DNA from: Morganella sibonii
Lineage (GTDB): Bacteria > Pseudomonadota > Gammaproteobacteria > Enterobacterales > Enterobacteriaceae
Length of the DNA stretch: 64,000 bases
Assembly: GCF_040560245.1 (NCBI RefSeq)
Contig: NZ_JAKMWP010000003.1
Direction: 5' to 3' (one strand)
Every line of letters begins with the position of its first letter. Within the stretch, counting starts at the first letter, position 1. Under the pieces are notes generated by a model. It was not told the DNA's origin, searched no databases, and worked only from the letters and a program-made list of their open reading frames with translations. The translations under genes were made by a program, and so were the position numbers. Below are positions 42,212 through 49,901 of the stretch, in pieces.

Positions 42212-42580
42212 TTAGTGTGAACCACATTCCATAAAACAGCGGGGTTCCGGCAGCTGGCCGTGGTCACGGAATTTTGCTGGTGTGGTGTTGAAATGTTTTT
42301 TAAAGATACGGGTAAATGTTGCCTGTGAGCTGAATCCATACTGTAACGCGATGTCCAGAATAGACATATCGTTATCGCGCAGAGACTTCGCTGCTTCCAG
42401 CAGGCGGCGCTTACGGACATACTCACCTAATGTGCATCCCTTAATATCTTTGAAAATACGCTGGAGATGCCATTTTGAATAACCGCTCTTATCCGCAATC
42501 GTATCAATCTTGATTCCTTCATTGCGCTGTAACTGGGTTTCCAGCCATTTGATAATATCGTTAACTACACTTTCTGACAT
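42212..42580 (-). CDS. MarA/SoxS/PqrA-type AraC-family regulator
   Basis: Stand-alone AraC DNA-binding protein of 122 residues with two helix-turn-helix units and no ligand domain. Unit 1 contains IADKSGYSKWHLQRIFKDIK (about 30-50), unit 2 contains ILDIALQYGFSSQATFTRIF (about 75-95) and HFNTTPAKFRD. Such proteins activate efflux and stress genes and cause multidrug tolerance when overproduced. The size and sequence style recall Proteus PqrA, but MarA, SoxS and RamA are also close, so no symbol is given. ATG 42580 with GGAGG five bases upstream is chosen over a GTG six bases further out. Confidence 0.88.
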   Translation of the reverse strand: MSESVVNDIIKWLETQLQRNEGIKIDTIADKSGYSKWHLQRIFKDIKGCTLGEYVRKRRLLEAAKSLRDNDMSILDIALQYGFSSQATFTRIFKKHFNTTPAKFRDHGQLPEPRCFMECGSH

Positions 42581-42694
42581 GTTCACCTCCCAATATCGGG
42601 CTTACAATCTATAAATACTAATAATCACATATGTTATTAACCGTATTTTATGAATTTTCCAAGAATTGTGTAGGCAAATCGTGCCTTTCATGAT

Positions 42695-42709
42695 TGAGAA
42701 TCATTATCA
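42695..42709. promoter_or_regulatory. Strong Fur box upstream of the 42.8 kb membrane gene
   Basis: TGAGAATCATTATCA matches the 7-1-7 Fur consensus in 13 of 14 non-central positions. It lies 112 bp before the membrane protein gene (+) and 114 bp before the MarA-like gene (-), so it could control either or both. Confidence 0.75.
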
Positions 42710-42821
42710 GACCAATAGATGAAACCTATTGTTTTATCGCCAGCAGATAGCACCATATGTCACCAATTCTGAATTCATAATCGATAGAATCTGCCGATTA
42801 CAAATATAATTCAGGATACTT

Positions 42822-43448
42822 ATGTCACAGCAATTTCGGTTTCTTTTCGGGGCAATGGGACGTTTTTTTATGCTGGCGCTGATCATGGCCGCCAGTACCA
42901 GTCTGTTGTTTATTGATATTCTGGTTCTTAAGAATGATTTGGGTGAAGACTCGGTGACAGAAATTGTTGCCGAGGTGATGTTGCTGGCAGTGATTGTACT
43001 GTTTTTCCGCAAAGGGTTGCGGGAGCCGGAGGACAGGGCGGGATTTTTCCTGATTGCCGGTTTTTTTGCCAGCATGCTGATCAGGGAATTGGATCAAATT
43101 TTTGATTATATTTCTCACGGAGCGTGGTTCTGGTTTGCCGTTCCGGTCTCATTGGCAGCGATCCTTTATGCATTCCTGCATCCGCGGACTGCGATCAACG
43201 GATTGTACCGTTTTGTCTCTCATCCGTCGTACGGCATGATGGTTACAGGTCTGCTGGTGGTACTGGTATTTTCCCGTCTGTTTGGTATGGGAATTTTATG
43301 GCGCGGTATGATGGGCGATGATTTTAACCGGCTGGTAAAAAATCTGGCTGAAGAAGGCTGCGAGTTGCTCGGATATACGTTATGTCTGCTTTCAGCAATC
43401 ACTTTTTGCCGTAAACAACGTATTACGGCAAAAAGCGAAGAGCATTAA
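42822..43448 (+). CDS. Integral membrane protein of unknown function, probably iron-regulated
   Basis: A 208-residue protein I do not recognise. Hydrophobic segments suggest about five membrane helices: about residues 10-33 (FFMLALIMAASTSLLFIDIL), 42-60, 74-88, 100-118 and 135-160, with a final one near 180-195. Charged loops hold KGLREPEDRAG and RELDQIFDYISHG. ATG 42822 follows a weak GGATAC. It shares overlapping stop codons with hmuV, coming from the opposite strand. A strong Fur box lies upstream. Iron-related membrane role is a guess from context only. Confidence 0.75.
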   Translation: MSQQFRFLFGAMGRFFMLALIMAASTSLLFIDILVLKNDLGEDSVTEIVAEVMLLAVIVLFFRKGLREPEDRAGFFLIAGFFASMLIRELDQIFDYISHGAWFWFAVPVSLAAILYAFLHPRTAINGLYRFVSHPSYGMMVTGLLVVLVFSRLFGMGILWRGMMGDDFNRLVKNLAEEGCELLGYTLCLLSAITFCRKQRITAKSEEH

Positions 43449-44245
43449 GGCGCAAGTAACACGGAGTTATTGCCGGTCAGCGGATGGCGGAGCGTTATCA
43501 GATTTGCCTGATAGGTTTCCGTCAGTACGGATTGTTGCAGTACGTCGGCGGGCGTTCCCCGGCTGATAACTCGTCCGTTATCCAGCATTATGATGTGATC
43601 CGCATATAAAGAAGCGAGGTTCAGGTCATGCAGAATGCAGCAGACGGCCAGAGAGGTTGTGCTTACCCGTTTTTTCAGCATTCGCATCAGGCGTTGCTGG
43701 TGGTGAAGATCCAGAGCGGAGGTCGGTTCATCCAGCAATAACAGGCGGGGGATCGGTAAACAGGGATTCAGTTGCATCAGCGCCCTTGCCAGATGAACCC
43801 GCTGTTGCTCTCCACCGGAAAGCTGATACCAGCGCTTCTCCAGCAACGATTCACAGGCTGTCAGGTGTATCACCTCATCAATGGTTTCCCGGCAGGTAAA
43901 CGGACTGCATAAATCCCCGAGAGCGATAATATCCCTGACCAGGAAAGGGGCGGAGATAACACTTTGTTGTGTCATTACCGCTCTGATCTGTGCCAGTGCT
44001 TCAGAAGACCAGGAGGAGATGAGTTTTCCGCGCAGCATAATCTGCCCGCTGTCACAGGGATAATAACCGCTGAGTAAGCGAAGAAGCGTTGATTTCCCCG
44101 CGCCATTCGGGCCGCTGATGGCCGTGACCGTTCCGCAGTGCAATGTCAGGGATATATTACTGATCACCGGTTGTCCGCCGCGGGAGAAACAGATATTTTC
44201 TGCATCCAGCACGGGTGGCAGGGTATTCGGGGTTATACGCGACAT
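43445..44245 (-). CDS. hmuV: Heme ABC transporter ATPase HmuV
   Basis: ATPase of the heme importer HmuTUV, 266 residues. Walker A ISGPNGAGKSTLLRLL is near residue 45, signature LSGGEQQRVHLARAL near 143, Walker B LLLLDEPTSALDLHHQQ near 170, H-loop LHDLN near 210. The HHQQRLM sequence after Walker B is typical of the HmuV group. Last gene of the operon; it starts one base after the hmuU stop. Confidence 0.95.
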   Translation of the reverse strand: MSRITPNTLPPVLDAENICFSRGGQPVISNISLTLHCGTVTAISGPNGAGKSTLLRLLSGYYPCDSGQIMLRGKLISSWSSEALAQIRAVMTQQSVISAPFLVRDIIALGDLCSPFTCRETIDEVIHLTACESLLEKRWYQLSGGEQQRVHLARALMQLNPCLPIPRLLLLDEPTSALDLHHQQRLMRMLKKRVSTTSLAVCCILHDLNLASLYADHIIMLDNGRVISRGTPADVLQQSVLTETYQANLITLRHPLTGNNSVLLAP

Positions 44246-44246
44246 A

Positions 44247-45239
44247 TCATTCCTTCACAGAGAAAACCAGCCAGAGAAAATAAGGTGCACCGAGTAATCC
44301 GGTCAGCAGCCCGACCGGAATTTCCGCCGGTACTGCCAGTGTGCGGGCGAGCGTATCAGAGAGCAATAACAGCAGCGCGCCGCCAAGAGCGGATGTCACC
44401 AGCAGAAGACGATGATGCCAGCCGAAAATCATGCGCATCAGGTGAGGGATAACCAGGCCGATAAAACCGATAATCCCGCACAGCGCGACAGCAATACCGG
44501 TGAGCAGTGCACTGACCAGCAGCACATATTGTTGTGTCCGGCGGACATTGACCCCTGCATAATGTGCTTCTTCTTCTCCTAATTGGAGCATATCCAGCGG
44601 ACGTGACAGCAGGAACGCGGCACAAAAAACCGGAAGAGCCAGTCCGATTGCGGGCAGCAACAGCACCCAGCTGATATGCCCGGTGTTACCCATCATCCAG
44701 AGTGAAAACTGGCGTAATTCTTTATCATCACTCAGATAATTGAGTACACCGACAAAGGACATGCTGATGGCATTGACGGCAATACCGCACAGAAGCAGGC
44801 GCAGTAGTGGCTGACGGCGGCGGTTAAGCAGAAAAATCAGGCCGCTGACGCAAAGCGCGCCGCTGAATGCGGTAAAAATATGCAGGTATAGCGCGACAGG
44901 ACCGTTCAGATAAGGTGCGATAAAGACAATCCCCAGCGCTACCGCAACGGCAGCACCGCTGCTGATCCCGAGTAAGCCGGGGTCTGCCAGCGGATTACGG
45001 AACAGCCCCTGCAATAATACTCCTGCTGTTGCCAAAGCCATGCCCGCCAGAACTGCCAGCACAATCCGCGGCAGACGAACAGTTAACCAGATTTGCCAGA
45101 GCTGCTGCGTGATTTCCCCGCGCAGGTATGCACTGATGGAAACCGGCAATCCGCCGGTGTTCATGGCGGTAAATATCATCACCATCAGCATAAAACAGAG
45201 GCACAGGTGGCGCAGGTGAAAACCGGGTTGATTACTCAT
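44247..45239 (-). CDS. hmuU: Heme ABC transporter permease HmuU
   Basis: FecCD-family permease of 330 residues with about ten membrane helices. Signatures: VRLPRIVLAVLAGMALATAG, NPLADPGLLGISSGAAVAVA, HYAGVNVRRTQQYVLL, and FIGLVIPHLMRMIFGWHHR, the docking loop for HmuV. It moves heme through the inner membrane. The ATG overlaps the hmuT stop by four bases. Confidence 0.95.
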   Translation of the reverse strand: MSNQPGFHLRHLCLCFMLMVMIFTAMNTGGLPVSISAYLRGEITQQLWQIWLTVRLPRIVLAVLAGMALATAGVLLQGLFRNPLADPGLLGISSGAAVAVALGIVFIAPYLNGPVALYLHIFTAFSGALCVSGLIFLLNRRRQPLLRLLLCGIAVNAISMSFVGVLNYLSDDKELRQFSLWMMGNTGHISWVLLLPAIGLALPVFCAAFLLSRPLDMLQLGEEEAHYAGVNVRRTQQYVLLVSALLTGIAVALCGIIGFIGLVIPHLMRMIFGWHHRLLLVTSALGGALLLLLSDTLARTLAVPAEIPVGLLTGLLGAPYFLWLVFSVKE

Positions 45240-46063
45240 AATACAGCGGCTGCCTCCATCGCTTTACGTAACTGGTACAGCGTTTCCGGGGTCTGTAATC
45301 CGAAGCCGAGAAACCCCATATCATCAGCCACAAGCACCCGCCGATGTTCTCCCGCAGGTGTCTGAGCCAGTCCCGGTAACTGCCACAGCATCTCGGTGCT
45401 GCCGATGGAGTCCAGACCGCTGCGGGTGATCACGACTAAGTCAGGGCGGGCGGCAATCATGCCTTCTGCGGAAAGCGGGCGGTAACGCCGGAAAGAGGCT
45501 GCGGCATTTTGCCCGCCTGCGCTGCGGATAAGCATGTCAGCGGCGGTATCTGTACCGGCTGCCAGTGGTGAGGTACCGGTGTGGCTGAGCAGAAACAGAA
45601 CATTAACCGCCAGTGGTGTTTGTGGTACGGCATCCAGTTTACGGTTAATTTCATCAGTCAGTGCGGCTGCCGCGGATTGCAAAGCCAGCGCCTCTGCGAT
45701 CTGCCTGACCTTTACGGCTATGGACGGAAGCCCGGTTGCTGCGCTTACTGTAATAACCGGAATACCCGCAGCACTAACCTGAGATAATACAGCAGAGGGA
45801 TATGCCAGTTCACTGGCGAGGATCATCGCGGGCTGAAGTGACAGTAATCCCTCCGCATTCAGCAGACGCAAATAGCCGACATCCGGTAATTGCTGAGCTG
45901 CCGGAGGATGTTCGCTGGTGGTATCGCGGGCAATCACCCGGTCACCGGCACCGAGTGCAAAGACAATCTCTGTCACATCACCGCCGAGAGTGATAATGCC
46001 GCCCTGTGCACTGAGCGCAGAGGGACAAAGGCAGAATAACAGGATCAGTGCATATTTTTTCAT
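45236..46063 (-). CDS. hmuT: Periplasmic heme-binding protein HmuT
   Basis: Type III substrate-binding protein for heme, 275 residues. Signal peptide MKKYALILLFCLCPSALSA with cleavage near residue 19, then GGIITLGGDVTEIVFALGAG. VGYLRLLNAEGLLSLQPAMI (about 70-90) contains the conserved tyrosine region that holds heme iron. It delivers heme to HmuU. Overlaps hmuS by four bases. Confidence 0.94.
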   Translation of the reverse strand: MKKYALILLFCLCPSALSAQGGIITLGGDVTEIVFALGAGDRVIARDTTSEHPPAAQQLPDVGYLRLLNAEGLLSLQPAMILASELAYPSAVLSQVSAAGIPVITVSAATGLPSIAVKVRQIAEALALQSAAAALTDEINRKLDAVPQTPLAVNVLFLLSHTGTSPLAAGTDTAADMLIRSAGGQNAAASFRRYRPLSAEGMIAARPDLVVITRSGLDSIGSTEMLWQLPGLAQTPAGEHRRVLVADDMGFLGFGLQTPETLYQLRKAMEAAAVL

Positions 46064-47127
46064 GCGGCTGCCTCACCGCTGCCGTCTGTCAGTAACGCGT
46101 TAACCTGAGTGAGCCAGACGGTTTGCTCCGGCCGGCCTTCAGTGCGTTGTCCGAACAATTGCGCGATGGCCTGACCGTTCTTGTCAAATAATTCCAGGCT
46201 GGTAACAACACCGTCTTTGGTGGGTTTACGGGTTATCCAGGATTCCGTAATGGCGGATTCGATCAGATGGAGGGTGAACGACGGATTGAAGATATTGATC
46301 CAGTGCTGTCCGTCGCGGGGGCTGATATACGGCTCCGACCGTGCAACGGCACCCGTGAAAATCTGTACACATCCGCGGTTGGCGACAAAGATCATAATAT
46401 CATTCTGCTTTTCGGTGCACTGTGCCAGCAGTCGTGATAACGCACTGTTATCCACCCGCTGTGCCAGTGTGTTATCCACACAACGGAATGCCTGTAAGCG
46501 GCTGATATTAAACCTTTTAAGCAGGACAAAAAACTGGTGAACATCGGTCATTTTCTGCCAGTGGCGGGTAAATTCGGCCTGTTGTTCCGGTGTCAGTGAT
46601 GCCTGCGCGGGAATGACAGCCGGTTCCGGGATAACCGGCGGGTTATCATATGCGGCAAACTGTGCTGTCAGGTAGTGCCAGACACCCATATCGGTATTGC
46701 CGGTAGTATAAATCTTGTGGACAGCATCACCGTGGCGATCAAAAAACTGAAGACTGTGCCGCAGGCCGCGCGGGGTATTTTCCGCAAATGCAAATACCGT
46801 CTGCCACTGCGACAGGAAGAAGCGTAAATCCAGCCCGTACGGGTTCAGCAGCAGGCAGGCGTGTTCCCCGAATTCCGCATTATCATAGGTACCGGAATGT
46901 TCATGAACAGCATGGTCATTACGGGTAATACCTCTGAGCTCCCCTGCGGTGGCCAGTACACGAAAAATAGCGGGGATATCCGGTGTAAGACGGCAGGCAT
47001 CATAACCGGCCCGGCAGTGTGCCAGTTCCGCCTCGGATATTGCCATGGCTGCGGCAATATCACGGGCATGAATAAGATGTCCCTGTTCTTTCAGGGCGAG
47101 ATAGCGGGAAAGTGTTTCATTGTGCAT
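46060..47127 (-). CDS. hmuS: Cytoplasmic heme-handling/degrading protein HmuS
   Basis: HemS/ChuS-like protein of 355 residues made of two similar halves (about 1-175 and 190-350). Each half has the same beta-sheet pattern: WQTVFAFAENTPRGLRHSLQ with FDRHGDAVHKIY in the first, and ESWITRKPTKDGVVTSLELF with GQAIAQLFGQR in the second. It receives imported heme and stores or breaks it down to release iron. First large gene of hmuSTUV; hemP is 107 bp upstream and no TonB-dependent receptor gene lies between. Confidence 0.94.
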   Translation of the reverse strand: MHNETLSRYLALKEQGHLIHARDIAAAMAISEAELAHCRAGYDACRLTPDIPAIFRVLATAGELRGITRNDHAVHEHSGTYDNAEFGEHACLLLNPYGLDLRFFLSQWQTVFAFAENTPRGLRHSLQFFDRHGDAVHKIYTTGNTDMGVWHYLTAQFAAYDNPPVIPEPAVIPAQASLTPEQQAEFTRHWQKMTDVHQFFVLLKRFNISRLQAFRCVDNTLAQRVDNSALSRLLAQCTEKQNDIMIFVANRGCVQIFTGAVARSEPYISPRDGQHWINIFNPSFTLHLIESAITESWITRKPTKDGVVTSLELFDKNGQAIAQLFGQRTEGRPEQTVWLTQVNALLTDGSGEAAA

Positions 47128-47135
47128 GGCAGATC

Positions 47136-47197
47136 CTTACTTTTTCGTGATCAGCGCCGGACCGGCGCAGACCGGATAATCAATGTCAAAAAGTAAG
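47136..47197. repeat. Nested inverted repeat between hemP and hmuS
   Basis: CTTACTTTTT (47136-47145) and AAAAAGTAAG (47188-47197) are perfect ten-bp arms. A GC-rich hairpin GCGCCG-GAC-CGGCGC sits at 47154-47168 inside. On the transcript (minus strand) the structure lies just before the hmuS start, so it may lower or time hmuS translation. Confidence 0.7.
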
Positions 47198-47234
47198 CTG
47201 GCTGCCTTAAGGATGCAGGTGGCTGGCCTGTATG

Positions 47235-47423
47235 TTATTTGGTCAGAATGAGTTTTCCGTTTTTTGTGCGGCGCAGATGATATTCCTCATTCTGATGACG
47301 GATGATAATGCGCTGTTGCGGTCCCAGGAGTGCCTCACTGCTGATCACCGTGATTTTATCTGTTGCTGTGTTGTTATACCCGGCAAGTGAGGGCAAGGGA
47401 AAATGTTTATTATTTTCAGTCAT
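47235..47423 (-). CDS. hemP: Hemin uptake protein HemP
   Basis: Small conserved protein of 62 residues found at the head of heme loci; in other bacteria HemP/HmuP helps activate heme receptor genes. The core ISSEALLGPQQRIIIRHQNE and EYHLRRTKNGKLILTK are full family signatures. It starts at ATG 47423, with a Fur-type dyad 12 bp upstream. In E. coli the remnant ydiE sits at the same place next to aroH. Confidence 0.93.
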   Translation of the reverse strand: MTENNKHFPLPSLAGYNNTATDKITVISSEALLGPQQRIIIRHQNEEYHLRRTKNGKLILTK

Positions 47424-47434
47424 ATGATTCTATT

Positions 47435-47449
47435 TGATATCAATTATCA
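47435..47449. promoter_or_regulatory. Fur box upstream of hemP
   Basis: TGATATCAATTATCA fits the 7-1-7 Fur consensus at 12 of 14 non-central positions and ends close to the hemP ATG. Repression of hemP-hmuSTUV in iron-rich cells is expected. Confidence 0.75.
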
Positions 47450-47578
47450 TTCGCGAATTATTATCAGCAGGTGGCGGAACCTGTTCAAGTGATTTTTATC
47501 CGGAGGGGGAATTTACACGGAAAAAGTGAGCTGTATCTCAACTATATGGGGCAGGAATGATAACTTCAGGTGATGAAT

Positions 47579-47606
47579 AAAACAGGATGCGGGAGCATCC
47601 TGTTTT
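47579..47606. terminator. Terminator of aroH
   Basis: AAAACAGGATGC-GGGA-GCATCCTGTTTT is a perfect 12-pair stem with a tetraloop, 18 bp beyond the aroH stop. T residues end both strands. Confidence 0.9.
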
Positions 47607-47623
47607 ACAATAAAGGAAGCGGA

Positions 47624-48673
47624 TTAACAGAAGCGGGCATCTGCCGCATCAGCCAGAATATCCAGCATGGTGACGGTGTCAGACCAGCTCAGGCACGGAT
47701 CAGTAATCGACTGTCCGTAAACCGGTGCTTTATGGTTCACCAGTTTCTGAGTGCCTTCCTGGATAAAGCTCTCGGCCATCACACCAGCGATAGCACGGGA
47801 GCCGTCTTTAATCTGTTGTGCGACATCACGGGCAACATCCAGCTGACGACGATGGATTTTCTGACAGTTGCCGTGGCTGAAATCAATGATCAGATGTTCC
47901 GGCAGATCAAACTGGCGCAACTGGTCACAGGCATGTGCAATATCACCGGCAGAATAATTCGGTGTTTTACCGCCGCGCATAATAATATGTCCGAACGGGT
48001 TACCTCTGGTCTGGTAAATCGTCATTTGTCCGTCTTTATCCGGAGACAGGAACATATGACCGGCCTGTGCGGCACGAATGGCATCAATGGCAATTTTGAT
48101 ATTGCCGTCCGTCCCGTTTTTGAAGCCGACCGGACAGGAAAGCGCCGAGGCCATTTCGCGGTGGATCTGACTTTCCGTGGTACGGGCGCCGATAGCCCCC
48201 CAACTGATTAGATCTGCAATATACTGTCCGGTGACCATATCGAGAAACTCAGTGGCTGTCGGGACATTCAGTGCGTTAACGTCGATCAGCAGTTTCCGGG
48301 CCAGGCGGATACCTTCATTAACCTGGCAGGAATTATCCAGACGCGGGTCTGAAATCAGGCCTTTCCAGCCGACAACCGTACGCGGTTTTTCAAAATAGGT
48401 ACGCATTACAATTTCAAGGCGTGAACTGTATGCAGGCAGCAGTTCGCTCAGACGCTGCGCGTAATCCAGCGCGGCGATCGGGTCATGCACGGAGCAGGGG
48501 CCGACAATCACCAGCAGACGCGGGTCATCGCCGGTTAAAATGCGTTCAATGCGGTTACGTGACGTTGTCACATTTTTATTTATTGCTTCTGTGGCCGGAA
48601 ACTCACCGGCCAGCGCAGACGGGGTAATCAGTTTGTCTATTGCCCGCGTGCGCAGTTCATCCGTTTTTTCCAT
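47624..48673 (-). CDS. aroH: DAHP synthase, Trp-sensitive type (AroH)
   Basis: Catalyses the first step of the shikimate pathway, joining phosphoenolpyruvate and erythrose-4-phosphate; 349 residues (E. coli AroH 348). Class I motifs are intact: VIVGPCSVHDP near residue 55, RTYFEKPRTVVGWKGL near 92-107, GARTTESQIHREMAS and IDFSHGNCQK. N-terminal MEKTDELRTRAIDKLITP resembles AroH rather than AroF or AroG, and the neighbours hemP and ppsR match E. coli aroH. I saw no TrpR operator in the 146 bp upstream, so tryptophan control of transcription is unsupported here. Confidence 0.92.
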   Translation of the reverse strand: MEKTDELRTRAIDKLITPSALAGEFPATEAINKNVTTSRNRIERILTGDDPRLLVIVGPCSVHDPIAALDYAQRLSELLPAYSSRLEIVMRTYFEKPRTVVGWKGLISDPRLDNSCQVNEGIRLARKLLIDVNALNVPTATEFLDMVTGQYIADLISWGAIGARTTESQIHREMASALSCPVGFKNGTDGNIKIAIDAIRAAQAGHMFLSPDKDGQMTIYQTRGNPFGHIIMRGGKTPNYSAGDIAHACDQLRQFDLPEHLIIDFSHGNCQKIHRRQLDVARDVAQQIKDGSRAIAGVMAESFIQEGTQKLVNHKAPVYGQSITDPCLSWSDTVTMLDILADAADARFC

Positions 48674-48819
48674 AGATTAATGCTGTCTCTGAATTTGTTC
48701 AGTTGCTGTGTGAAACCACAGTGATACCGATCACAATAAACGAAAACGTGATGATTACAAGATGCAATTGCAGAAAGCGGATCACCGGGAGAGATGATCC
48801 ACTTAACCGTTTCCGCCTG

Positions 48820-49683
48820 TCAGAACATGCGGCGGTTTAATCCGAGAGAATCGATGATTTTTGTCGATATCTCTTCGACAGAATAGTTAGTGGTATTGAG
48901 GTAACTGATTTTGTGTTTGCGGTAGAGTGCCTCGACCTCTGCCAGCTCCATCCGGCACTGACGGATTGAGGCGTAGCGGCTGTTCTCCCGGCGCTCTTCC
49001 CGGATAGCGGCCAGGCGCTCGGGATCAATGGTCAGACCGAATAACTTTTTATTATACGGTTTCAGCGCTGCGGGCAGCTGAAGATTATCCATATCATCCG
49101 CCGTAAACGGATAGTTGGCGGCCTGGATACCGAACTGCATCGCCAGATACAGACTGGTCGGGGTTTTACCGCAGCGGGAAACACCTAGCAGAATCACCTG
49201 AGCCTGATCCATATTGCGCAGGGAAACGCCGTCATCATGCGCCAGTGCGAAATCAATCGCGGCGATACGGGCATCATACTGGCTCAGATTACGTTTGGAT
49301 AAACCGTGGGTCCGGTTGAATATCGGCTGCGGCTCCATCTGAATCTCTTTCTGAATCGGGGCGACCAGAGTCTGCACAATATCCTGGCAGCAGCCCTGAC
49401 TGCCGGTGATAGCCTCACGCACGTCCTGACAGATAATGGAGTAGAACACCAGCGGACGTAACCCGGTGGTTTCAAAAATGGTATCGATTTTTTGTCTGAT
49501 TTCCAGCGCACGCTCCACGGTTGCCACAAAAGGCAGGGTGTAAGCGATAATATCAATAGGGAACTGTGACAATACGGCATGACCTAATACTTCCGCCGTA
49601 ATTGCCGTACCGTCAGAAATAAAGAAGACACTCCGTGTTTCTTTATTCTGTGTATCAGAAGATGAGCCGGTTGTGATAGACAT
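48820..49683 (-). CDS. ppsR: PEP synthetase regulatory kinase/phosphorylase PpsR
   Basis: DUF299 bifunctional enzyme that phosphorylates PpsA using ADP to switch it off and removes the phosphate to switch it on, 287 residues. VFFISDGTAITAEVLGHAVL starts the protein and the P-loop ILLGVSRCGKTPTSLYLA lies near residue 165. LTIDPERLAAIREERR follows. Divergent from its target gene ppsA across a 218-bp region with two Cra sites; same arrangement as in E. coli. Confidence 0.96.
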   Translation of the reverse strand: MSITTGSSSDTQNKETRSVFFISDGTAITAEVLGHAVLSQFPIDIIAYTLPFVATVERALEIRQKIDTIFETTGLRPLVFYSIICQDVREAITGSQGCCQDIVQTLVAPIQKEIQMEPQPIFNRTHGLSKRNLSQYDARIAAIDFALAHDDGVSLRNMDQAQVILLGVSRCGKTPTSLYLAMQFGIQAANYPFTADDMDNLQLPAALKPYNKKLFGLTIDPERLAAIREERRENSRYASIRQCRMELAEVEALYRKHKISYLNTTNYSVEEISTKIIDSLGLNRRMF

Positions 49684-49707
49684 GTTATTTATTTTCCTAT
49701 GTTTTTT

Positions 49708-49721
49708 GCTGAATCGATAAT
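49708..49721. promoter_or_regulatory. Cra (FruR) site, ppsR side
   Basis: GCTGAATCGATAAT fits the Cra consensus RSTGAAWCSNTHHW at all positions, 25 bp before the ppsR start. Confidence 0.65.
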
Positions 49722-49785
49722 CCGGAGCAACGGCACAAATAAATTAAAACATGATTATAAAGGATAAAAAAATATTGTAATCGGG

Positions 49786-49799
49786 TTGATCGATTCACC
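49786..49799. promoter_or_regulatory. Cra (FruR) activator site of ppsA
   Basis: Read on the minus strand, GGTGAATCGATCAA fits the Cra consensus at all positions. It is centred about 43 bp before the likely ppsA start point (-10 GATAAT at 49824-49829), where Cra activates E. coli ppsA. Confidence 0.72.
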
Positions 49800-49901
49800 T
49801 GTCTATATTCTTACAAACATTGTGATAATCTGTTTCTGATGCTCAGCAGAGCCCGTATTTCCGATTTTACCTTCTTTTGAATGTTAAAAGGATTGCTTGC
49901 A

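Noticed and set aside
48674..48819. TrpR or TyrR operator before aroH
   Set aside because: No CTAGTTAACTAG-like or TGTAAA-N6-TTTACA-like sequence could be found, so aroH control was not claimed.
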